Shown one piece after another: positions 7,068-14,906 of a DNA stretch of 16,194 nt. The notes beneath the pieces were generated by a model, which saw only the letters and a program-made list of their open reading frames with translations, did no database searches and was not told the DNA's origin. The position numbers and the translations under genes were made by a program. How positions within the stretch are numbered: position 1 is the first letter of the stretch; each line of letters begins with the position of its first letter. This stretch comes from Planctomycetota bacterium (GTDB lineage Bacteria; Planctomycetota; GCA-002687715; DRQF01), in NCBI GenBank assembly GCA_024275615.1, contig JAJRYU010000817.1:1-16194 (forward strand), in the 5' to 3' direction.

Positions 7068-8445
7068 GCAGAAGCTCCCGATCGTAGTCCTCGGAGCGGG
7101 GGTATGTGGGCTCTATGCGGCTCGCGCACTTTCTCGTCAAGGCACTCCAGTTGTCGTGGTCGAAAAAAATGAGGACGTCGGCGGCTTGGCGGCTGGTCAC
7201 CGGCGTGGCAACAACTTCTATGACGTTGGCGTCCATCATCTTCATGCCGAAGACAAGGAGATCATGGCAGACATCCAGTCGCTCATGGGAGAAGACTTGA
7301 TTCCTTGCGAAAAAGTCGCTCGCATCCGCTATGGCAAGGGCTACCAGCGATATCCCCTCAAATTCCTTAATCTCATTACGGGAGTGCCGAGTTGGTTCCT
7401 AACCTACGCTCTCGCCGGCTTGATGTGGCAGCAGCTTAAGAATCACTTCAACAAGTTTGAAGGACAAAATGCAGAAGAAGCACTCATAAAACTCTACGGC
7501 GCACCTCTCTACCGGCACTTCTTCCGGGACTTCACCCATCGCTATTGGGGTATTCATCCCCGCGAACTATCCGCACTCTTCATTCGCGCCAAAATGCCTC
7601 GTCTCAGCGCCCTGGATGTATTCAAGAAAATGTTGAGTTGGTTGGGTTTCAAAGAAGGAAGAAACGCGACAGTTGAAAGTGCAACACGCGAAGAGACCAT
7701 TTGGTTCTCAAGACAGGGATCGCGAATGATGCCACGGTCTCTTGCTCAAGCCATCGCAACCAGCGGCGGAGAGATTCTGCTCAATCACGAACTTAAGAGT
7801 CTCCGTATCCACGAGGGTGAGGTTACCGAAGTCATCGTGTCCGATGGGCAAAACGAGAAGACCATACGCTGCTCGGGTTGTGTTTCCACTATCCCGATCA
7901 ACAACTTGGTCAGAAGTCTAGTGCCCAGGAATGAAACCCTCGTTCACTGCGCCGAAGACCTTCGCTTTCGACAAATCGTCGTATTGGGTTTGCTCGTCAA
8001 CAAACCTAGCATCCTAAACGCCTTGTATATTTACTACCGCAACCGGATATTCACACGGATTTCTGAACCTTCGCGAAGCGGAATGGAAGTGACTCCCTCA
8101 GGTCATTCCATCCTGCTGGTGGAAATGACGTGCGAAGTCGGCGACCCGATCTGGCGCAATGATCCCAAGGTGAAAGAGCAGGTTCTGGCCGAACTTGAGG
8201 AAGAAGGCATCCTCTCACCGAGTGAAGTCGTTGAGTGTTTCCCCTTGCAAGAAGAGCACGGATATCCGATTTTCGATCTGCAATTCGAGAAATCGCTGGC
8301 GAAAATAGCGAGTTACGTCAGTCAGATTCCCAACTTACGTTCGGTCGGCCGCCAAGGTGGTTTTTGCTATCCAAACATGCACCAGGCGATGAGGCAAGGA
8401 ATGGAAGCTGCACTCGATCTTGACGCTTTGATCAAAACAAGATAG
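7057..8445 (+). CDS. FAD-dependent amine-oxidase/UDP-galactopyranose-mutase-like oxidoreductase
   Basis: The 462-residue flavoprotein has the FAD dinucleotide-binding motif GAGVCG at 13-18, Glu36 for the ribose and the NAD_binding_8 pattern EKNEDVGGLA. The segment FFRDFTHRYWGIHPRELSAL is typical of the protoporphyrinogen-oxidase/UDP-galactopyranose-mutase-like group found in surface-polysaccharide clusters, and the C-terminal NLRSVGRQGGFCYPNMHQAM closes the FAD site as in relatives. The start is ATG at 7057, inside the end of the preceding gene (11-bp overlap), so the two are probably translated together and may act on consecutive intermediates. A longer upstream frame exists but is only the shadow of the neighbour. 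The reaction (mutase, epimerase-like or oxidation of a sugar or lipid-linked intermediate) is not known. Confidence 0.83.
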   Translation: MTAKQKLPIVVLGAGVCGLYAARALSRQGTPVVVVEKNEDVGGLAAGHRRGNNFYDVGVHHLHAEDKEIMADIQSLMGEDLIPCEKVARIRYGKGYQRYPLKFLNLITGVPSWFLTYALAGLMWQQLKNHFNKFEGQNAEEALIKLYGAPLYRHFFRDFTHRYWGIHPRELSALFIRAKMPRLSALDVFKKMLSWLGFKEGRNATVESATREETIWFSRQGSRMMPRSLAQAIATSGGEILLNHELKSLRIHEGEVTEVIVSDGQNEKTIRCSGCVSTIPINNLVRSLVPRNETLVHCAEDLRFRQIVVLGLLVNKPSILNALYIYYRNRIFTRISEPSRSGMEVTPSGHSILLVEMTCEVGDPIWRNDPKVKEQVLAELEEEGILSPSEVVECFPLQEEHGYPIFDLQFEKSLAKIASYVSQIPNLRSVGRQGGFCYPNMHQAMRQGMEAALDLDALIKTR

Positions 8446-8602
8446 CTTCATCTCACCTTTCCTAGCCTTCATGAAGAGCGCCACATTTCGCGTAAATCCA
8501 GCCGGACTGAGACATCAATAGCTCACATGGCAGAGGCTAGTTGTCACTCTACCGATTTGGCATCTGCTCCCGTTGCGATGCGAACGTTAAGGGAGATCTA
8601 CT
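8446..8602. other. Gap between FAD enzyme and protease genes
   Basis: No gene is seen here. A 10-bp perfect palindrome CTTCATGAAG lies at 8467-8476, about 20 nt after the FAD-enzyme stop; it is too short to call a terminator. The 3' end carries the protease ribosome-binding site GGGAG about 8 nt before ATG at 8603. Confidence 0.4.
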
Positions 8603-10915
8603 ATGTTCTTCAGGCTCATCCTGCCTCTTCTGTTCTCGGCTCTGCTTACGGAGTTCGCACATGGACAACAGGGCTACAGTGTTCCGTTGTCGAGTGTTCT
8701 CAACTACCAAACATACAATGTTTCTTCTGGGATTCGCACGAACACAGAGCCGACCGTTGAAACGGTTTGGAGCCACCAGATCTCTTTGCCAAGCATGTCA
8801 TCACTGAGAATCGTATTTGACGCTGTCAATCTTGGGCCCAATGACTTGATCAGGATTTCATCTCCCCTCACTGGTGAAATACACTTGCTTTCCGTCAACG
8901 AGGCAGCGAAATGGCAAAACCATTCGGCATTTTTTAACGGTGACACGTTGAATGTTGAGTTGGTCGTTGCGCCCTTTTCAACAGCGTCAATCTCGATCGC
9001 GGGACTCCATGTTGGCATTCCCTACAATATGCCCCCTGAGCTCATTTGCGGTACTGATGATCGGGTCTTGGCCGTCGACTCAAGAGTGGCCCGCATCGTC
9101 GACACAACTGGACCTGTGCCAATCGTATGTTCAGCTTTTCTCATTTCGCCGGATTCTTGCGGACTGACCGCCGGGCATTGTTTTTTCTTTGCCAGTTTCA
9201 GCGTGGCGCAATTCAATGTGCCACCATCGCTTGCCAACGGCGCCATCCAGTTTCCGCCGGTGAGCGATCAATTCGCTATCGACCAATCTAGTATCACGTT
9301 CGCCCTGGCTGGCACGGGGTTTGACTGGGGCATCTTCCGTCTCTTGCAAAATAACTTGGGGCAAGACGCCGCTACTGTCAATGGCTTCTTTGACCTAGCG
9401 TCTTCGATCCCGGCAACAGGATCTACTGTTGAAGTGATCGGTTATGGCATCGACTCCGGCGTCAACAACCATGTCCTACAAACCGACTCTGGTCCCATTG
9501 TTGGACAACCAGCAAACATCATTCAACACATGGTCGACATTCAGGGTGGCAATTCCGGTGGGCCGATCATCAATGTCGCCACGGGAAAAGTCATCGGCAT
9601 TCACACCAACGGAGGATGTGGCCTGGCAATCGGTTTCAATGCAGGCACATCCATCTTGAATCCATCCCTACAAATCATGTTGCCTTTGCTTTGCGATCAA
9701 ACACCTGGTCCTCTCACGGCCGATTTTGATTCCAAATCAACACCAACTCTTGTCGGTTCTCCCGTCCGATTCCGCGACGAATCCTTGGGTGTACCCAGTT
9801 CTCGATCCTGGGACTTCGACGGTGATGGCGTAATCGATTCTACGGCCAAGGAACCAGTTTTCAGTTGGGTCAACCCTGGAACATACGATGTCACTTTGAC
9901 AGTCAGCAACAGTTTCGGCACTGACTCGATAACAAAAATAGCGGAAGTCGTCGTCATTCCAAAGATTGCAGCCAAGGCACCCTATGTCCAAGACTTCAGT
10001 TCCGGTTTGCCAAATGATGGTGCTTGGAATTTCCAAAGTGACACTTTCTTTGGGCAATTGACATCTGGAACATTCGGCAGTGTCTCACCAGGTAGCGGCG
10101 GCCCATCGCTGATCATGGATTCCTTCAATATCTCTAATGAATCAACCAACGAGGCCATTCTGCACGCTGACCTTGCTGCGACCAATGGCGCCATCTTGAA
10201 ATACCGCTACAAAGAGACTGATGACGAGAATGACCCAGAAGACGGCGTCTTCCTTTCCGACGGAAACAGCGAAATCCTCTTGAATAGTCATATCAATGGT
10301 CCGCAATCGTGGGTTCAATACACAATTGACATGACAGCTGCCGCAACGACTGCAGGCATGACCCTTACGTCCGATATGCATATCATTTTCAGGCAGAAGG
10401 ATGGCTACAGTATCGGTGGCAACGGTGTGCTGATCGATGATGTTGAGTTGATTCAACATGACACTGGCCAGGCGAATCGCCCACAGGCAAGTCTCTCCTT
10501 CACCGGTTCAGTCGATGGCAACGGTTTTGGTCCGGTTCTTGGCGAGAACGGCCCCTTCTTCGCGGATATTCCGGCAGGCGCGCAAATCCAATTCAATTTC
10601 TTGGGTAACCCTAATTCTGCTTTTCAGCTGATCGTCGGACCTCTGAATCGCAATTCATTCATTTCTTCGGCTGGATCGTTCGATTTGGGCCTATTGGGTT
10701 GGCCAAATTTCGGCGATGTCTTTGTCGTCTGGGACGGTTTCAACCCAACAACACTCTTGAACGCCTTTGCAACAACGGGGCCCGCCGGGACTCAAGTCGT
10801 TCAGGGATTCATCCCCGCCAGCTTTCCGCCTATGGTATTGGGGAGTTTCCAAGCGCTCTTTTCGACAGCCAATGGAGTGCTTCTGAGTGCCGCCACTGAA
10901 ATAACTATCCTCTGA
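8603..10915 (+). CDS. Secreted trypsin-like serine protease with PKD and beta-rich C-terminal domains
   Basis: The 770-residue product starts with a Sec signal peptide (hydrophobic LILPLLFSALL, likely cleavage after AHG near residue 21). A prodomain-like beta region follows to about 145. The S1-type protease domain (about 150-365) has the complete triad: TAGHC (His192), FDWGIF (Asp241) and GGNSGGP (Ser318). A PKD domain follows at about 372-453 (ADFDSKSTP, WDFDGDGVIDS, PGTYDVTLTVSNSFG). Next is a MAM/jelly-roll-like region (about 461-640; QDFSSGLPNDG, VLIDDVELI). The last 125 residues are a Gly/Phe-rich beta domain with SFTGSVDGNGFG and SFQALFSTANG, of a kind I associate with planctomycete extracellular proteins. 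No transmembrane anchor or sorting signal is obvious at the C-terminus. It sits between EPS genes, so a role in the extracellular matrix or in maturing surface proteins is possible but unproven. Confidence 0.88.
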   Translation: MFFRLILPLLFSALLTEFAHGQQGYSVPLSSVLNYQTYNVSSGIRTNTEPTVETVWSHQISLPSMSSLRIVFDAVNLGPNDLIRISSPLTGEIHLLSVNEAAKWQNHSAFFNGDTLNVELVVAPFSTASISIAGLHVGIPYNMPPELICGTDDRVLAVDSRVARIVDTTGPVPIVCSAFLISPDSCGLTAGHCFFFASFSVAQFNVPPSLANGAIQFPPVSDQFAIDQSSITFALAGTGFDWGIFRLLQNNLGQDAATVNGFFDLASSIPATGSTVEVIGYGIDSGVNNHVLQTDSGPIVGQPANIIQHMVDIQGGNSGGPIINVATGKVIGIHTNGGCGLAIGFNAGTSILNPSLQIMLPLLCDQTPGPLTADFDSKSTPTLVGSPVRFRDESLGVPSSRSWDFDGDGVIDSTAKEPVFSWVNPGTYDVTLTVSNSFGTDSITKIAEVVVIPKIAAKAPYVQDFSSGLPNDGAWNFQSDTFFGQLTSGTFGSVSPGSGGPSLIMDSFNISNESTNEAILHADLAATNGAILKYRYKETDDENDPEDGVFLSDGNSEILLNSHINGPQSWVQYTIDMTAAATTAGMTLTSDMHIIFRQKDGYSIGGNGVLIDDVELIQHDTGQANRPQASLSFTGSVDGNGFGPVLGENGPFFADIPAGAQIQFNFLGNPNSAFQLIVGPLNRNSFISSAGSFDLGLLGWPNFGDVFVVWDGFNPTTLLNAFATTGPAGTQVVQGFIPASFPPMVLGSFQALFSTANGVLLSAATEITIL

Positions 10916-11281
10916 GCCTTGAAACGGTGACTTGGCTCCGACGTCAGGAATTGAAGCGCACGGGGACTTGTCGGACAGCGCGTGGCACGGATGTGTTGGC
11001 TTCAGAGCCAACCTCCCTTGAGTTCCATGGGCAGGGCGAATGAACGACTTCGGTCATGATTGCGGATACCATGTCGAGACTGCTCAAAGACAGAACACGC
11101 TCTTCAAATAGTCAAATTGCTCCCATATTTCGCTTGCAAGATGAGGGCGTGATTTAGCAGGATCCTGTTGCGTCCCATCGAATCTCGTTAACCAACTCTT
11201 GGGTTCAATGGCTATGGATGTCTTGCGCATGTCCACCACTCGCCCCTGGTGGACTTCAATCTACTGCCCTGTGAGTTTTTC
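10916..11281. other. Intergenic region between protease and membrane glycosyltransferase
   Basis: No gene is recognised in these 366 bases. A hairpin lies at 10995-11012 (listed separately). The 3' part, 11150-11281, should hold the promoter or leader of the next gene, but I see no clear promoter hexamers. Confidence 0.4.
10995..11012 (+). terminator. Possible hairpin terminator after the protease gene
   Basis: A perfect 7-bp stem GTTGGCT / AGCCAAC with a TCAG loop lies 80 nt after the protease stop. It is followed by CTCCCTTG rather than a T-run, so it is at best an atypical terminator or an RNA-stabilising hairpin. Confidence 0.3.
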
Positions 11282-12934
11282 ATGCAACAGTATTTGATTT
11301 CAAGACCCGAAGGCATCGCGATGCTTGTCGCCCTTGCCGTCGGAATCCTGCTTTGGCGCTTCGGCTCAGCTTTCGAACAGCGGATGGTTGACAGCTTCAC
11401 GTTGCGGCGACCGGCCAATTGGTACACATATCTCTTGGTCTCTTTGTTCGGTGGGTTAGCCCCAGCGGCGGCAAGTTTTCTCCTTGGTAAGCCTCAACCC
11501 ATCATCCACGACGAATTCAACCATCTCTTGGTTGCAGACACACTTGGCGCCGGAAAGCTCTCATACCCCAGCCACCCACTTTGGACATTCTTCGAATCGA
11601 TGCACCTGTGTCAAACACCTGCGGTTTTTAGTCGGTTCCCTCCAGGCCAAGGACTCGCACTCGCGATCGGAAATGTGCTCGGCGGAGATCCTATTGTTGG
11701 CGTATGGCTCATTGCTGCTGGCATGACCTTCAGTTTGTTCTGGGCGATTCGGGCTTTCGTTCCCAACGCCATTGCACTGATCACCACGATTATTGTCTTC
11801 AGCCATGTCATGATCCTGAGCTATTGGGCCCAAGGATACATGGGAGGAGGGCTTGCAGTCATCGGCGGTGCCATCGTCGTTGGTTCATGGAGACGACTGA
11901 GTGAACACTCCTCGTTTTCTTTGGGCCTTCTCTTGACTCTGGGCCTAGGTATCTTGGCATTCTCACGACCTTTTGAAGGGGTCCTCCTTTTCGTTCCGAT
12001 TTCGGCCCAGCTCTTGTATTGGTTGTTTAAGAAAGCAAGACCAAACCTTGGTGCGGCCGCCAAGGGTTTCGCTTGCGGCGCCGTTGTCATCATCGCGTCG
12101 CTGGCCTGCTACAACCTTGGAACGACTGGCAAGGTCACGACTCACCCTTACACATTGTATTCCACCCGATATGAGTCCACACCGACCTTCGTCTGGCAAG
12201 AGAAAAAACCACCGATCAAGTTTCGCCACCCCGAAATGGCCGCTGCGGAGGTGTTCTTTTCACAATCCTACGACATGCACCGCAAGAGCATCCGAGACTT
12301 CCTGACAGCGAACAAAGGCAAACTAAATTTCGCCATTCGTTTCTTTCTTTCACCGGTGGCACTCATTGGGCTTCTTTTCGCGATCCCTAGTTTTCGCCGC
12401 CCAAGCCACCTCCTTCTCTTGACGATGTTGGCCCTGGGTGCGTTGGGAATGGCCGGGCTGTTCTTCTTCTTTACTCACTATGTCGCACCCTTCGTCGTGG
12501 TCCTAGCCGTTCTCGTCGCGACGGGCTATTGGCGGCTTTCTAAGGTCCGTTTTCGAGGTCGCCCAATCGGCGCCATAATCGTCAGCGTTCTCATCATAGT
12601 GCCACTCGTTGCCGTCGTTCTTGAATGCCGCGAACGCCTCAATTCCAGTCTTCCGACACCCTTTCTTGTCCAAAAATCGAAACTGGAAGATGAGCTGTCT
12701 GCTGGCGGGTCATCAAGACATTTGGTTTTTGTACGATACGGCGAAGAACACTCCTTTCACTTTGAATGGGTCTACAACAAGGCAGATCTCAAGAACGCAC
12801 CCGTCATCTGGGCACATGACATGGGCGACAGTATGAACCGTGAGTTGATCGATTTTGAGAAGGACCGCAAGGTCTGGCTCTTCCGAGTGGAAAGTGATTT
12901 CTCAAGAACCGACTTTCAGCCTTACTCGCCTTAA
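11282..12934 (+). CDS. GT-C-like integral membrane glycosyltransferase (PMT_2/ArnT-like)
   Basis: The 550-residue protein has about 10-12 hydrophobic segments. The first periplasmic loop carries the acidic motif HDEFNHLLVADTLGAGKLSY followed by HPLWTFFESMHL and SRFPPGQGLALAIG, a pattern of membrane GT-C enzymes that use polyprenyl-phosphate sugars outside the inner membrane; the Asp-Glu pair would be the catalytic site. After the membrane part, a soluble C-terminal segment from about 475 has HLVFVRYGEEHSFHFEWVYN and VIWAHDMGDSMN. ATG at 11282 (GTGAG 6 nt upstream) is preferred; GTG at 11249 would add 11 residues without a ribosome-binding site. In an EPS locus it may add a side-chain sugar to the polymer or to a protein. 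Substrate and product are unknown. Confidence 0.75.
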   Translation: MQQYLISRPEGIAMLVALAVGILLWRFGSAFEQRMVDSFTLRRPANWYTYLLVSLFGGLAPAAASFLLGKPQPIIHDEFNHLLVADTLGAGKLSYPSHPLWTFFESMHLCQTPAVFSRFPPGQGLALAIGNVLGGDPIVGVWLIAAGMTFSLFWAIRAFVPNAIALITTIIVFSHVMILSYWAQGYMGGGLAVIGGAIVVGSWRRLSEHSSFSLGLLLTLGLGILAFSRPFEGVLLFVPISAQLLYWLFKKARPNLGAAAKGFACGAVVIIASLACYNLGTTGKVTTHPYTLYSTRYESTPTFVWQEKKPPIKFRHPEMAAAEVFFSQSYDMHRKSIRDFLTANKGKLNFAIRFFLSPVALIGLLFAIPSFRRPSHLLLLTMLALGALGMAGLFFFFTHYVAPFVVVLAVLVATGYWRLSKVRFRGRPIGAIIVSVLIIVPLVAVVLECRERLNSSLPTPFLVQKSKLEDELSAGGSSRHLVFVRYGEEHSFHFEWVYNKADLKNAPVIWAHDMGDSMNRELIDFEKDRKVWLFRVESDFSRTDFQPYSP

Positions 12935-12936
12935 AT

Positions 12937-12956
12937 CGTTGCTGCCTCGCGCAACG
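12937..12956. terminator. Hairpin between convergent genes
   Basis: A 6-bp stem CGTTGC / GCAACG with an 8-nt loop lies directly after the GT-C stop and about 22 nt beyond the asnB stop. Read on the minus strand it is followed by ATTTAA, so it could act as a weak terminator for asnB; on the plus strand no T-run follows. It could serve both transcripts. Confidence 0.35.
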
Positions 12957-12978
12957 CCAAAAAGAGAATGTGAATCGG

Positions 12979-14772
12979 CTATTTCGCCAAACTCCTGAAA
13001 CCGCCTTCGACGAACACCTGATGCCATTTTAGAAACAAGTAGATGTGAAAGATCTTCATTTCAGGTTGACTCAGGAGCCCTTTTCCACCCAATGATGCAA
13101 AAAGTTTCTCGATGGCGAGAAACGAAAAAAATGGTTCAAGAGTCGCTTTCGCGTCACACAGTTCGGCATAGCAAGTGTGCCGAAATTCGCCTTGAAAAAG
13201 AGCCTTCACCGGATTGCTAAACCCGAGCTTTCGACGATCAATGATCGCCTGCGGCAATCTTTCTTTCATCGCGAGTTTCAAGAGTACTTTTTCGCGGATA
13301 CCTTGGACCTTGAGAGCGGCAGGCAGGTTGGCGACATAGTCGACCAATCGCGTATCGAGAAAAGGCACACGCGCTTCGACCGAATGAGCCATGATCAACT
13401 TGTCGACTCGCATGAGATGAAGATTAGGGAGCTGTTCCGCCAACTCGTAGCGCAGAAACTGACTGAGCTTACTCTCGCCGGGATTGTTCAGAAAAGCATC
13501 GAGATTCGTGCTGCCATTGGGACCCACAAAAGGGCGTTGTTCATTGCTTGCCAGCTGTTTTCTCTGCCCACGCGTGAAGCCGTTTAGGCCTCGAACATAG
13601 CCCCATTCAAGCACGGGCTTGGGCAAGACTGAAAACATGTTGAGGGGTTGAAAACGTGAATAGCCGCCGAAGAGCTCGTCTGAACCTTCCCCGCAAAGTA
13701 GGACTTTGACGAATTTTGATGCCATCTTCCCTAAGTAGTAGGTCGAAATTTCGGCAACCGACATGGGCTCCTCCACGTGCCACATTACTCTTGGCACGAT
13801 CTCTTTCAACTCATCAGGAACTAGATTGAATTCCTCATGGTCTGTTTTGTAGCGATCAGCGACCATGCGCGCGAATTCAGACTCACCCGCCCCTTCGCCG
13901 ATATTGACAAAAAATGTCTTGAGAGGCTGATCGGTCACTCGCGCAGCCGATGCGACGATGGCCGACGAATCCAAGCCACCTGACAGCGCCACGCCCAAAG
14001 GCACGTCACTCATCAAACGTCGTTCGACTGCGTCGTCAAGAAGACTACGTACCTCCGCAGCGACGGCAGACACATTCACAGAGTTCTTGCGCTGTGGTCG
14101 ATTGGGGATCTGATAGTAAGGCTTCACGCAAAAACTGTGGTTGCCAAGGTCCATAACCAAGGAGTGCCCGGGCAAGACACAGCGAATGTTCGCCAGCAAG
14201 CAGCGGTCACCGGGTACATGCTTGAAAGTCAACATCTGATCGAAAGCCAAGCGATCTACTGAAGGTTCATAGTCAGGAACAACCAAAAAGGCCTTCATCT
14301 CAGACGAAAAATAGAAACCGCTATCCGTTTCAAGGAAATAGAGTGGTTTGATCCCGAGACGGTCACGAACCAAGATCAGTTTGTCACTTTGACGATCGAG
14401 CAGGGCGATCGAGAACATTCCATCGAGATGTTCAACAAAACTCTCGCCATGAGTCTCATAGAGATGAGGGATCACTTCGGCATCAGAATGAGAGCCGAAA
14501 TCATGTCCTTGCTTGCTTAGGGCCTCTCGTTCTTCAAGATGATTGTATATTTCGCCGTTGCATTGAATAACAACACTCTTGTCTTCATTGAAGATCGGCT
14601 GGTGTCCTTGCAGAGGGTCAATGATACTCAGCCGGGCAAATCCAAGCGCGACGCTGCCTTCTAAATGAACGCTCTGTTCATCTGGCCCCCGATGCGCCAA
14701 GAGGCCGATCATTTCTTTGATCAGATTCTCATTGACACCTTGCTTAAATACAGCTCCGACGATTCCGCACAT
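12979..14772 (-). CDS. asnB: Glutamine-hydrolysing asparagine synthetase (AsnB family)
   Basis: The 597-residue protein starts MCGIVGAVF, exposing the nucleophile Cys2 of the class II glutaminase domain after Met removal. Other glutaminase blocks are LAHRGPDEQ, RLSIIDPLQGHQPI, NGEIYNH and VRDRLGIKPLYF. The synthetase domain starts near 240 with the pyrophosphate loop VALSGGLDSSAIVA (SGGLDS at 264-269), then LLCGEGSDELFGGYSR and DKLIMAHSVEARVPFLD, all intact. The enzyme uses ATP and glutamine-derived ammonia to amidate aspartate; in EPS clusters such proteins are often thought to amidate sugar acids or other groups. The start is fixed by the Cys; the ribosome-binding site is weak (AGAAG). It follows the CapK-like gene on the same strand after 134 bp and converges with the GT-C gene. 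The true substrate is uncertain. Confidence 0.9.
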   Translation of the reverse strand: MCGIVGAVFKQGVNENLIKEMIGLLAHRGPDEQSVHLEGSVALGFARLSIIDPLQGHQPIFNEDKSVVIQCNGEIYNHLEEREALSKQGHDFGSHSDAEVIPHLYETHGESFVEHLDGMFSIALLDRQSDKLILVRDRLGIKPLYFLETDSGFYFSSEMKAFLVVPDYEPSVDRLAFDQMLTFKHVPGDRCLLANIRCVLPGHSLVMDLGNHSFCVKPYYQIPNRPQRKNSVNVSAVAAEVRSLLDDAVERRLMSDVPLGVALSGGLDSSAIVASAARVTDQPLKTFFVNIGEGAGESEFARMVADRYKTDHEEFNLVPDELKEIVPRVMWHVEEPMSVAEISTYYLGKMASKFVKVLLCGEGSDELFGGYSRFQPLNMFSVLPKPVLEWGYVRGLNGFTRGQRKQLASNEQRPFVGPNGSTNLDAFLNNPGESKLSQFLRYELAEQLPNLHLMRVDKLIMAHSVEARVPFLDTRLVDYVANLPAALKVQGIREKVLLKLAMKERLPQAIIDRRKLGFSNPVKALFQGEFRHTCYAELCDAKATLEPFFSFLAIEKLFASLGGKGLLSQPEMKIFHIYLFLKWHQVFVEGGFRSLAK

Positions 14773-14906
14773 AAGTTCTTCTTGGATTTTCCTCGAGGGG
14801 CACGAGACGGCCTCTCCGATTTCAGGTTAGTGGTCGCTTTTGCCAAGGGTCAAATGGCTTGTCGACTGTATTCATAGGGAACTTCAACACACAACCACTC
14901 TCGCCT
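14773..14906. other. Spacer between CapK-like gene and asnB
   Basis: This 134-bp spacer holds no recognised gene or strong hairpin. It may carry a separate promoter for asnB, or the two genes may share one transcript; the sequence does not decide. Confidence 0.35.
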
